Origin: Raphanus sativus
Lineage: Eukaryota; Streptophyta; Magnoliopsida; Brassicales; Brassicaceae
Direction: 5' to 3'
DNA length: 64,000 nucleotides
Assembly: GCF_000801105.2 (NCBI RefSeq)
Contig: NC_079512.1
Location: 39,015,848-39,079,847, forward strand
In this document: positions 51,321 to 62,385 of the stretch, piece after piece
Layout: every line of letters begins with the position of its first letter
How positions within the stretch are numbered: the stretch's first letter is position 1
Program-made: the position numbers and the translations under genes
The notes under the pieces: generated by a model
The model's input: the letters and a program-made list of their open reading frames with translations, nothing else
The model's database searches: none
Told to the model about the DNA's origin: nothing

Positions 51321-52169
51321 TGAGAAGTTATATAATTTGATAATCGTTTCTATGTTATTGATTCATAACCTCATGATCTCTTTGTATACAATTCTAAGTT
51401 CTATAATCCTATCTAGAAGAAGAGATTACACAATAAAAAAATATTCTATTTTAATACTACTTCGTTTAGGATATGTTAATATCCTAATATTCCCCTTCAA
51501 ATTAGAGCATACAATTTTTTAAGTAAAAATTGAACTAGAAGTATTCAAATTCAAATATTTCTTTCATCAAAATATCAGTTCGCTGGATCGTCGGTCTTGT
51601 TTCATCAAATTCAGTTTTATCGGTTTTGTTTCATCAAGTTCAGTTTTGTCGGGATCGGTTTCATCAGTTCGAGGTTGTTGTCACAACAAGAATATTCTCC
51701 ATCCTTGTTAATTAAAGAAAATCACAGGTCGAGAGTTTAAGAGGTCACAAGTCGAGAGATCAATTGTTCGAAGTCACATGTCGTGAATTCAAGAGTTCGA
51801 GGTCGCATGTCGTGAGATCAAAAGTCATGGGGTCAAAGTTGTTCAATGGTCATGAGTGAATTCGCAGGTTCGTGAGATCAAAGTAGTCGGCGGTCATCAA
51901 GAGTTCATTATTCCATGCTTTCCATGTCATCATCCGGATCGTCGTCTTCATCTTCTTCAATTGTCATCACCATTAGAAACAGAAGCGTTAGTTTTGATCC
52001 ACAAAAACCGTTATGGCTCTGATATTATGAGAAGTTATATAATTCGATAGTTTTTTCTATATTATGGATTCATGACCTCAAGATCTCCTTATATACAACT
52101 CTAAGTTCCATAATCCAGAAATATTATATTCTAATACTATTTCGTTTAGGATATGTTAATATCCCAATA
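51321..52169 (-). mobile_element. TRIM-type miniature LTR retrotransposon (segment B copy)
   Basis: LTRs are at 51321-51489 and 52028-52169, with the GTATT target duplication (51316-51320, 52170-52174). It is the same insertion as 29910-30759, therefore older than the A/B split. Confidence 0.8.
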
Positions 52170-53694
52170 GTATTATCAGAATTATATAAAAGCAATCAGT
52201 ATATCAAAGAATACCAACTTTTGTGTTTAAATTATTGTCAAAAGTTTCTACACTTTATCTCATGTTATGTGTGTGTGTGTGTTTTTCTGTAGTTTTCACA
52301 AACTCGAAAAGGTTAAAGGTGATATTATCAATGCGTTATAAAAAATCATTATTGGTTCATATATTCGGAAAGATCAGTATCTTCTTTTTCAGATTATCTA
52401 TCAGTTTTGTATAGTATTCCTTTCATTTTAGTTTAGCTATTATTGTAAAATAAAATATTAGTTTTAAAATAAATATCATTCACTAATTTTAATGAAATTT
52501 ATAAACAATATTTTCTTGTTTATTTTCTATTGGTTAAAATAGATTAGATATATAGATAATTGTAGTTTTATTTTTAAATATGCAAATTAAATATTTTTTA
52601 ATTTTTGTGTATAAATCTAAAACGAAAACTAAAATCAAATTGAGAGTAATTTTTTTAATCAATGATATAAAAAGAAAGATATTTGTGCTGAACATACTTA
52701 TCTCACCCTTTTATATATGTGATTTTCTTACCTTTTATAATTTTATATTGAAAATAATTACACACCCAGTCTAGTTACTATAATTTCTATTTTTTCTAAC
52801 AATTTATGTCTTACATCATAACGTTATATTATGATGAAGAAGTTTGTTTATTTATTAATTTTATTTCTAATAGTTATATTACAAGTTTCAGAGAGTATTT
52901 TTAAAAATAATTTTTAATATTCACAAAGTAGTGTTTTGTATATTATTATTTTGTTGCAAAAATCAAGTTTTAATTTTATTTTAATGTATTGGTATAATAA
53001 ATTGTTTAGAAAAAAAATTAAACATGTATAATAATAATGAGAAGTTGTATAAAATTGAATAAAGTATTTAACAAAAGCTAGAGAAACAACAGTGGGAAAC
53101 AAAATTATTAAAAACTCCATAATCACGTTTATGATATAATTTGACAGGCCGGAACGAAGAAGAATGACTCATTTAAAACCATGCTCTTCATTTATACTCT
53201 ATTTTATTTTCGAATCTTCATAAAGCTCATAATTTTTTTCAGTTGTTAACAAAAAGACTTCTCTTTACTTTAGCTCTAGAAATCTTGTTTGGCCAAATTT
53301 TTCCTGGATATACAATACATTGATGATCGCATAAAGCCAATTAAAGTATTAAACTAGCACCACTATATTGGTGTCTACCAAAGTGTTTTATGGACCACGG
53401 TTTTTGAATATTCCATTCAGTAGATTATTATCGATGATAGTTCAACCGATTGCACTAAAAACATGATAAAAAAAGGTGGACTAATGTCCAGATGCTGAAC
53501 TGGTTTGTGAGGTTAGAAAAAACTAGCGACAATATATGTTTTAATCTACAACTTATTGAGAATACTTTTTAAATTAATTCAGAGATATTTCAGACTTGTG
53601 AAAGAATTCAAACTGTAGTCTACGAATAAAATTTAGTCTCGAGTATTCAAATGAATCTTAAAATATGATTTTATATATGTGTGGCCACAAGGTT

Positions 53695-54766
53695 TTTTTT
53701 TTTTTTCCGTCAAGGGTGAATATATTATAAAAGGGCCTGGCCCAGAAAGAAGCAAAAGCCTCAATACAACAAGATCCGACTACAAGCCCATCAACTAAGG
53801 GCTAAAATAACAAACACTAACGGGCCCTCGGCCCACATACAAACTCCGCACGAACCAGTTGGGGAGCGTGTCGAGGAGGCTGGCTCGCCACGTGGCGAGA
53901 TCTACACCACACACGCGAAAACGCGTCGTCTCTGCCTCGACTCGAGCACCACCACCACACCATCGCCGGAGCATTCAACCTCGAAGTCTTCAGTCGTCGT
54001 CGCTTATCAAACGCCAAGCCTCCGACCGACCCAGCACCGCTCTTAACCGCGTAGTCATCCCGCCGGAGAGTTCGATCGAACCTCGAGAACTCCTCCGACT
54101 CTGTATCACAAAACACGCTAGACACGCACACCGAGAACCCATGCTTTCTTTCCTTTCATCTCGTCACCTTGCCGGGAAGCTTCCTCGTCTTCCGAGAGCT
54201 TCTCCGCCGTGACCTAACCCATCTTCACGGCAAACTCACCGCGCAAAAAACACACCTCGAACATAGTGACCTAAACCCAACGAATAAGGGTACAAAAAAC
54301 GGCAGCGCGGAGATATGCTATCCTCCGCTCTCCGTCACCAAGAGCCGGCGTAGGCGAATCTAAGGAAGACTCCCATCCCGGTAGCTAAGGTCGGCGATTG
54401 TGAAACTGAATGAGCTTTCACCTCCCGGAGAAAAACCACCACCGAACATGCAAGTCGCTCTCTCCGCCGCTGACCTCAAACCGACAGCGTCGTTGCTCCA
54501 AAACCGAGTCGCCGCTTAGGAAGTTAACGGACTCAGAGCTCGGACAAGGCTGTCGATGATAGATCGACAAAGAGAGAGCGAAGGAGAACAAAAGGAATTA
54601 ACAACACACGGCTCCGGCGCCGGCACGGACGCTCACGCACCGGCCGAGCGCCGGTGAAAACACAGATCTAACTTCTCTCTCTTCTCTCTCTTAAACCGTT
54701 CGGACTTTCTCCTACCACTCACTCAACCACAATCTTTTTCACGTTCCTAATTATTTTCGTGAATTC
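53695..54766 (-). mobile_element. Poly(A) retroposon, about 1072 bp, segment B only
   Basis: An 18-bp target duplication (ATGTGTGGCCACAAGGTT, at 53677-53694 and 54767-54784) flanks it; segment A has one copy near 32270. Twelve Ts at the left end are the poly(A) tail of a minus insertion. The interior is strikingly GC-rich for the region. Frames at 53817-54131 (-) and 53859-54212 (+) show no recognisable domain. Probably a non-autonomous LINE-derived retroposon. Confidence 0.82.
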
Positions 54767-56302
54767 ATGTGTGGCCACAAGGTTAAGTAAATCAAAATGT
54801 GAACATGGATTACTTAATTCCCGAGAATTCGCATACCATTAGAGACCACCACTTTTGGTTACAAATGTATGTATAAATCTTTTCACTAAATCCAAAAGTA
54901 TATATACATATATTTTAAAATTATTATTATCTTAGCTACGATATTTGTAAAATGACTTTCAATACGCAGTCCATTCAATTCGTTATATTGGTCGATAGTT
55001 TATAACTTTATTTATAGAGCTTATTAGCGTAATAGCCATATTTCAGAGAGAAATTAAGAAAATAGACATGATTTTGACATAATTTAGTGTTTGGCTTTTT
55101 GGTCTCAATCAAGCCGGTTCTACCCTTCACTTAACAAGTTGCCAGTTACATTTACAGAAGTAAGAGACGTGGTTTTTTTTTGGAGCACTTAATTATACGA
55201 AGCGTGTATGACAACTAAAAGCAACACATAGAATGAAACAGCATGTTATGAAGGATCTATTTTATATGAGATTAGATTCCATTTTACATGGCAAAAATAG
55301 AATAGCTTTATTGTTTATAATTTACTAATATAATCACGAACATAGACGGTGAAATGTGCGGTTGGAGAGAGGCGATGATGTAGTTAGTGCAATAAATTTG
55401 TAATTGTGGGTTACAGCTCTTGCAGATTAAAGAGAAGAGAAAAACCACGTAAAAAGGTAGATTTACTGATGATATTTTTACTGTAGAGGGGTAAACGAGT
55501 GGTGGAAATTAACACCGCTAATCTTAAATGATGAAGTGAAAGCAAACAATAAATGGTGTATTCCATATAATAATCACTGTAATCTATGTGAAGACACTTA
55601 GAAGTAACAAAGTGAAGAAAGTTAAAGATTCACTGGTTTAAAGCAAGAAGGAGGTAAGTTCTTGTGCGAATATTCTAATAAACCTAGTTTCATAGGAAAA
55701 TTACTCTTTTAAAGTTAACATGATTTCCATACTATATTTTATACATAGAATAGTATGGAAATAGTGTATATTAGTCAAGCATAGCATAATCAAGTATAGT
55801 ACCTGACATACCCGAACTCAATTATCAAAACTAAACCCTAAGTAGGAAATGTCAACCCAAATCCCAAAGATCAACAGTATAACAGATGGTTAGTTTTGGT
55901 GATTTTTAATATTATATCCTAATATGAAAATATCAACTCAAATCCAAAGAAAAACAAGGGTAGTATGTTATTAAATTGTGTGTACTAAATATAATTCCAA
56001 ACACGTACGAAAACTTCTCATATTAAAGCATACATAATTAGTCAAACATACATAATAAAGTATAGTACAATTTTCATTTCATATATATTAAATGGTATAG
56101 AAATGTAGATACAAAACATCTCCATAATTCTCGGGCCACCTGGACGATAATGTGCACGATAGTAAGACGATAATCCGGTATTTCCCCCCCCACAAAATAC
56201 CTTTCACAAGCACCAACAAGGACAATCGCAGACGGATTAAGGGTCCTTCTATTTTTTCCCCTTGACAAGGCGGTCAATTATCCAGCTGGTGGTGGGCTTA
56301 TC

Positions 56303-56653
56303 CTACTTTCCAAACAGAACATCCCATATTGACGGTGATGAGGCCGAGGACTTGGAGTTAGAACTTCCCTTCCCCCGCTGCCCTTTACCCTTCGACTTAA
56401 GGTGGACGTCCACTATTGGTCCACAAGTGAGCCTGGTCACAAGTGTGAAGTCTTGAATAGCATAACGTATTGGTTTCCCAACGAAAAGGCACCAAAGTTC
56501 GAAGTCCTTCTTCGTTACCAACTGGCGTGAAAGAATGTAATGAAGAGACATAACGGAGAAGGTATGGGACCCCATCCTCAGTACTTGGCCAAACTGTGAT
56601 GCACTCAACGACGCAAAGTCTTCATCCTCCCATGCACCCTTTATTGTTTCCAT
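56303..56653 (-). pseudogene. DUF1985 remnant
   Basis: The 116-codon frame contains FELWCLFVGKPIRYAIQDFT and LVTRLTCG, the DUF1985 signature, then a low-complexity KGKGQRGKGSSNSKSS linker and SIWDVLFGK. The frame then hits TAG (56303-56305), but homologous coding continues in the same frame (DKPTTSWIIDRLVKGKK) to another stop. The gene is therefore decayed and lacks its later exons. Confidence 0.75.
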
Positions 56654-56966
56654 ACTATATCACATGGTTGATAGGTTTACGAATACTATTTCATTTGAAG
56701 TAGAAACCAGAACTTAAAATTTATACTATGTGTAGTAACATACCATTTCAAAAAAAAAAAAAATCAAACCGTAGTTGAAACAGTACCAAACCGTTGTTTA
56801 AGACCATACTAAGAAAACAACACACAACCACCAGTTCTAGGAAGCATACTTGTAAAAATGTTTCCATACTATGTCACATGGTTGATAGGTTTACGAATAC
56901 TATTTCATTTGAAGTAGAAACCAGAACTTAAAATTCATACTATGTGTAGTCACATACCGTTTCAAA
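56648..56966. repeat. Direct repeat pair, about 105 bp, inside the MULE
   Basis: Copies at about 56648-56753 and 56861-56966 share cacatggttgataggtttac and gaagtagaaaccagaactta. The first overlaps the start of the DUF1985 remnant. Confidence 0.85.
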
Positions 56967-57886
56967 GTTAAAAAATTCTACAGATTTCGCATGACTTACT
57001 ACCCCACATATTTTACAGCATCGACATGAAACAAATCAAATTCAAAAAGCCCTCAAACAATCAGGGAATACGCAAACCCTAATTCTATTTGGGGAGTCAT
57101 ATTTTGAGACAACGACAAACTCTAATTTTGAGCAGATCGGAAAATTGCAATCCAACAAACAGAGGAGAAGGAGATAACGACAATAACTTTAACAGAGGAG
57201 AAGGAGACAACGACAATAACTTACAGAAGTACGAGAGCTAAGCGGCATGAAGCAACTAGAACAGAATAGACAACCACCGGTGGTTTTACTCCCCTCCGCC
57301 GAGACCTAAACTCAAAAGAACCACCACACGACTTGGAAGAGAGAACGACGGAGATAGCGTAGTCTCTGATTACAAGCACCGGCGAACGGAATGGGGATTA
57401 TCAAAAGGGGAATTGCGGTGGAGATTATTGAGAGGGGAAAACGGGAGAGGATGAAAGATGAGAGAGTTTGTGTGGAATGAGGAAGGACACGAGTTACTTT
57501 GCTGTAATAATTATTATTTTTGTTTCCTATCAGGTCAGCCGGTGAGTTTAAGAGGATATCATAGTAATATTATATATTTATAACTGCGTATATCCTTCCG
57601 TTAGGTAAAAACGCTAGTCTGCTAATTACCTTTTTTTTCATGGCTATAGAGCCTAATTCCCCTTATTTATATGTATACGCTACTCGATTATTTTTATATT
57701 AAAAATATAAATACGTTTAGATAAAATTAAAATACGGCATAGACTTTTGTTGATAACTTTACCTTAGTCTTGATCGTGTTGAAGTAAGGCACTAAATATA
57801 TGTGTCCAACACAATTTTCAATTCAAGGTTTCTTATATTTTGCGAATGAAATGTAGTAATCTGCAGTAAAATCTAATAATATTGTA

Positions 57887-58123
57887 CTCTCTCCGTTTTA
57901 TTTTACTTGTCGTTTTAGATTTTGACACATACATTAATAAAACATTTAAGTTTGTATATTTGCTAGATAAAACATCATTACCAATACACATAACTAGATT
58001 TCAACCAATAGAAAATAGCTTAGTATAAAAAATCAATAAATTTTGCATTGAAATCATAAAACGACACTTATTTTGAAACAAAAAATTTATTCTAAAACGA
58101 CATCTAATTCGAAACGGAGAAAA
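57887..58123. mobile_element. Stowaway-type MITE (segment B copy)
   Basis: The same element as 32728-32964, with a few substitutions and a changed right terminus (cggagaaaa instead of cggagggaa). Confidence 0.75.
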
Positions 58124-58689
58124 TATTTTTTTGGTATGGTTTTGGTTTGAATTTGCTTTTAGCAAAATATTTGTCATATTTAAGGGATCTTTAAGAAAAC
58201 TAACCTTTTTTGTTCTGTATGTTTTGGACCTGTTTGCTGTTTATAAATTCAGTCTTACATCGACTTCTGGGGGTACAATTTCAATGAAAAAACGAATTGA
58301 ATTATCCAACTGTAGGTTAGTAATTGTTTGTTAATTATAATATTGATCCATTGTGTTGTACACGGCTCAACTAGACAATATATAATAACGCCACGAAGAA
58401 CATTTAGTTATTATTAGTTCTTGTAAATTGTATATAGTGCTCGACAATGTCATAATCAGTAAAATATTAATCACTTACCAACCTGAACTATATGTGTTAT
58501 ATGTTTTGAGGGGGCACGTCAAGTTTGCCGTTTGTTTGTCTGATGACATGTTATTTAATTTTTGTGTTGTGTTTCTTGTCTAGTTTCCACTTATACACAA
58601 ATATCGACTGGAACGATTTTTGAAAGATATTATTCGAGAAGAGTACTAACGGTAACGGTAACGGTAACGGTAAATTTGGGGCTTACTTA

Positions 58690-58888
58690 GAGCATCATTA
58701 TCCCTAAATTGCTTAGGTTGGGGTGCTTAAAAAAAAAACACAATGTGATGTTTTTTTTTCCTCTTGTACAATGCAAGCAACATCACTTTTAGTGCTTAAT
58801 TAAGCACTTATGCTTTTTCTTCCTCTTCTCTTTTTTATTAATAAAAAATGGCTAAGCAATTCCTAAACATTTTGGGATAATCATGCTC
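58690..58888. mobile_element. Tourist-type MITE, 199 bp, segment B only
   Basis: Inverted termini GAGCATCATTATCC and GAGCATGATTATCC (inverse of right end) are flanked by TTA on both sides (58687-58689, 58889-58891), the PIF/Harbinger target. Segment A has a single TTA near 33525. Confidence 0.9.
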
Positions 58889-59475
58889 TTAGTTACTATC
58901 TCCAAATGATATCAATCAACATGATTTTCATTTATTTTATTTTTTGTTAACGATCATGTGCATGTTGCCTATTGACATTTAATGGCTGACGTCCAATTAA
59001 GCACACTGAAGGACCGTTCTTAACTACAGTAGTATTTATAAACGTTACAGTTTTTCAATATGACGGTTAGTTTTCCATTTTTGACCAAATAAAAGGAATA
59101 TATAATTTATTGAATACATTGTAAAAGTAATGTATTTTTTCTTGTTTTTTTTTTGAACAATTTTTTTTTTGAACAACGTATTTTTTCTTGTTTGAAACTG
59201 GAATTATATGTGACGATTAAAATTACATACAAAAACTGAAATCATTCGGCGCTAAAACGATTCAGCTGGTAGTGTAGGCAGCCGTACGCAGATGATCTAT
59301 CCTTTTTTTTAGAAAGCGCAGATGTTCTATCTTATTACAATGGTTCTTTCACAAAATTTATAATGTGAAATTTAGTGTAATCAACTACAAATATAGCTGA
59401 TGGCTAATATTTCGTTTTAAGAGTGCTCAAACGGATGTCTCACATCTATGTCCCCATAAACATACATCATCCATA

Positions 59476-59661
59476 CTTCCTCCGTTTCTAAATAAAAATA
59501 TTATTAATTATTTATCTAACCATACTTTAATCAATAACAAAATATATTGCATAATACCATAACATTAGTTATTGATAAATTTTCCATAGAAAATTAAAAT
59601 ATCATATAATTTGGAACAATTTTTTTTTCTAAAATATCATGTATTAAAAACGGAGGGAATG
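59476..59661. mobile_element. Stowaway-type MITE (segment B copy)
   Basis: The same element as 34060-34246. Confidence 0.7.
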
Positions 59662-60528
59662 TATATAATCATTTACTCCATAACTAATCAATCATTAAAA
59701 ATGTACAATAGTAATGAACTTTGAATTTTCTTATTGCTCATAAGTTAATTTTTAAATAAAATTATCATTTGATTTTATATATTATATGTTTTCAATACAA
59801 TTTTTTTGTTTTACCTTTTTGTCATCTTGTTTGTTTACCTATTTTACCAACATTAATTAAGATAATTAGTATTAGTTAGAATAAATTAAACTTTCATAAA
59901 ATTATATTATTTATATATTGTTATTTTTAGTATTGTAAATTTAATTTTGAATACATGAAAAATCTTAAATTTATATCTTTCTTATTCTTTAAAAAAAACT
60001 ATATCTTTGTGAAGTGAAAAGTACATTATATTAAAGTTTTGTTTGCAAATAAGTAATTCCAAAGAAATAAAGGCTGTGACAGGATTCATTAGAGTAAACT
60101 GGATTAAAAATGATGGAAAATGGTGGAAAATAAATAATTTAAAAATAACATAAGTGATTACTCTAGCAAAATGTAAAGTTGAGTGTTTATTTTTTTCCAT
60201 TTAAACAGTTATTTGAGTAAGTGATAAAACTATGTGTTTTACATGATTGATAATTTATAATGGAATATAGAGTAAATTAATATTTAGAATAAATATTTAC
60301 CCTTAAATATACTATCAGATCACACTTGTACAGTAAATAATTTTCTTTGCGAGAGCAAATGATTATTTAGGAGATGGTGCGAGTAATATTCAGAAGTGAT
60401 GATGTAGGAGTTAATATGTGTGTAGGAGTGCGAGAGAGGCAATTACTTGCCAATATTGGTTACTTGTTACTTGATTTGATTTGTCCGAGTAATTTTTTTT
60501 ACGATTCAATAGTTAATTTACTTGAAAC

Positions 60529-60695
60529 CAAGTGTTCGTAGCTTGGTGGTAAAGAAGGTACAGTTGTACTGCCCGCCACCCGGATTCGAGCCTTGGCCAC
60601 AACGGATTTAACATCCCTTCCGTTGGGGCACTGGATCCCCTTTGGGGTAGTTGGGAATGTGGCTGCCCAGATACCAGAGTTATCAAAAAAAAAAA
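60529..60695 (+). mobile_element. tRNA-derived SINE, 167 bp, segment B only
   Basis: A target duplication TTACTTGAAAC (60518-60528, 60696-60706) flanks it; A has one copy near 35104. The 5' part has tRNA-like Pol III boxes: GTAGCTTGGTGGTAAAG at about 60538-60554 and GGATTCGAGCC at 60582-60592. The element ends in an A run. It looks like a Brassica S1/SB-type SINE. Confidence 0.88.
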
Positions 60696-61491
60696 TTACT
60701 TGAAACAAATACTTATTTTATCAAGTATTTTGAAAAAAAAATTGACACTTGCAAATAACTTGTCTTGCCTTGTTACTTACTAAACTAAATATTGTCTCTT
60801 GATTACATACAAAAAACACATATTACAAGAGAATACGAGTTGAAGGATTCAAGTGGATTTAGCGTATGACACTGTGTGGAAGAGACGTTTGAAACCCTAA
60901 GAGAGTACAAGTCGTATGGTAGAAGAAATATTTTGTTGGTAAGAACTAAGATGAATGATAAAATGTGGGTTTGAGATATAGACTTTAATATTTTATTTAA
61001 TAATGGACTGTCTTGTTTATTGAACAAACTATTATTGTAATTAACTATTACTAAATAAAAGATAATATAAATCTTATTTTGCAACTATAAACTACCGAGT
61101 ATTTTGTAAAAAGAATAACAAGTAATAAATAACGAGATAAATATCAAAAAATGAAATGATATTTGATATTTGCCTTGTTGTTAGTAAATTTTTTTGACTT
61201 GTTACTTGTCTTGCTAACGACAAATATTCGGTTTTTCAAGATAAAAACATGTGAAATCACGAGTACAAGATGAATATCGAATAAGGATGTCCAGTTCTAC
61301 CGTGCGAGTTTATGGGCAAAGGAAAACCAAAAAGAGAGAAACCATAATGAGTTAACGAAGACAGCCGCCATTTCCACTTCTCACTCCCACTTACAACTCT
61401 TCCTTTTGGGCAAGGTTTCGACATCAATGCTCGTCTTAATCACCATTAATCTACTCATCATTAAGACATTGAAAGCCCACTATTTTTCAAA

Positions 61492-62240
61492 ATACTGCTG
61501 TTTTACTTCGTGGAGGAAAAATGTCATTTAATGTCTCTGATTATTAGAGATTTATTTACATACTTAGTATTGAGTTTACTGAATTTCACAGCGCACTTCA
61601 ACATATTCAACATAAATCATTTTTGGAGAAAATACCAAAAGGAATATATATTTGTCTGGTTTTTTTTTCTTCTTGCATCATCCAACAGAAAACAATTTTA
61701 ACGTTTTTGTTTTGGTGATGGTGACATAGCGACGACTCGACTGCTAAATTACATGTTTTATCATATTTTTTTTTTCTCTGCGAGGTAGTAATTTTTAAAG
61801 AAAATTTGGTGGTTAATTCTTTTAATAATTCCTTTTTTTTGGGTCAAAATTCTTTTAATAATTCCTTAATCCGCTAAATAAACAAAAAGAATAGAAGACC
61901 TTGAATACTGGTTAGAAGTATTACTAGTGAAAGAGTAAAACAAATGGAAACTGTATAAGACTATACATAGGATTGAGAACTTTAAACCTCTATCAATCAT
62001 GAACTACTCGCCCTCTCCAACTTTTAAACCTCATCATAAATAAAAAGGTAGCCGAATTTTCTTTTTTTAAGTCTTTTTCGATTTCCTTTTACATCCAAAT
62101 CCTATAAACTCTTATAGCTTCCCTCTTCATTACTTATACCTCACGCTATTACATACGATATAACTTTTCAATAAATGCTTCTCTTTCCTCTCGTATAATC
62201 TTCCCTCGCTTCACTCATTTTACACACTCACCTTCCTATC
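61492..62240. other. HLS1 distal promoter region
   Basis: This is unique DNA not found in segment A. No ORF is supported. The stretch from about 62030 is CT-rich and poor in G, as expected near a plant promoter. Confidence 0.45.
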
Positions 62241-62248
62241 TATATAAA
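62241..62248 (+). promoter_or_regulatory. TATA box of HLS1
   Basis: TATATAAA lies about 140 bp upstream of the ATG and is followed by pyrimidine-rich sequence suited to a transcription start and 5' UTR. Confidence 0.65.
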
Positions 62249-62304
62249 CCCTATCTACTTCCCTTACTTCTCTCAAACTCTGTCTTCTTCTTTCTCTTTG
62301 CTCT

Positions 62305-62309
<5 letters not shown>

Positions 62310-62370
<61 letters not shown>
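62310..62370. repeat. (CT)30 microsatellite in the HLS1 5' UTR
   Basis: About 60 bp of uninterrupted CT dinucleotides end 15 bp upstream of the HLS1 start codon, between the TATA box and the ATG. Confidence 0.95.
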
Positions 62371-62372
<2 letters not shown>

Positions 62373-62385
62373 AAGAAAGCAAAAT

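Larger units (their letters stand above)
55017..57662 (-). mobile_element. MULE-derived element, 2646 bp, segment B only
   Basis: A 9-bp target duplication TTATTTATA (55008-55016, 57663-57671) flanks it and A has the single site. Ends (GAGCTTATTAGCG and, inverted, GGGGAATTAGGC) share little, so it is of non-TIR type. The minus strand carries a decayed DUF1985 gene, as in Ulp1-carrying MULEs. A leader with ATG-poor, GC-richer sequence lies at about 57170-57480. Confidence 0.8.
38728..61491. repeat. Segment B of the long near-identical duplicated pair
   Basis: It begins inside formamidase 1 exon 4 directly at the gap and is collinear with 17986-35899. It ends where A enters the MULE; B continues uninterrupted towards HLS1. 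Six transposons are found only here: Helitron 46454, TIR element 48804, retroposon 53695, MULE 55017, Tourist-type MITE 58690 and SINE 60529. Confidence 0.93.

Noticed and set aside
53817..54212. Overlapping ORFs on both strands in the GC-rich retroposon
   Set aside because: Overlap on opposite strands reflects high GC content; no recognisable domain.
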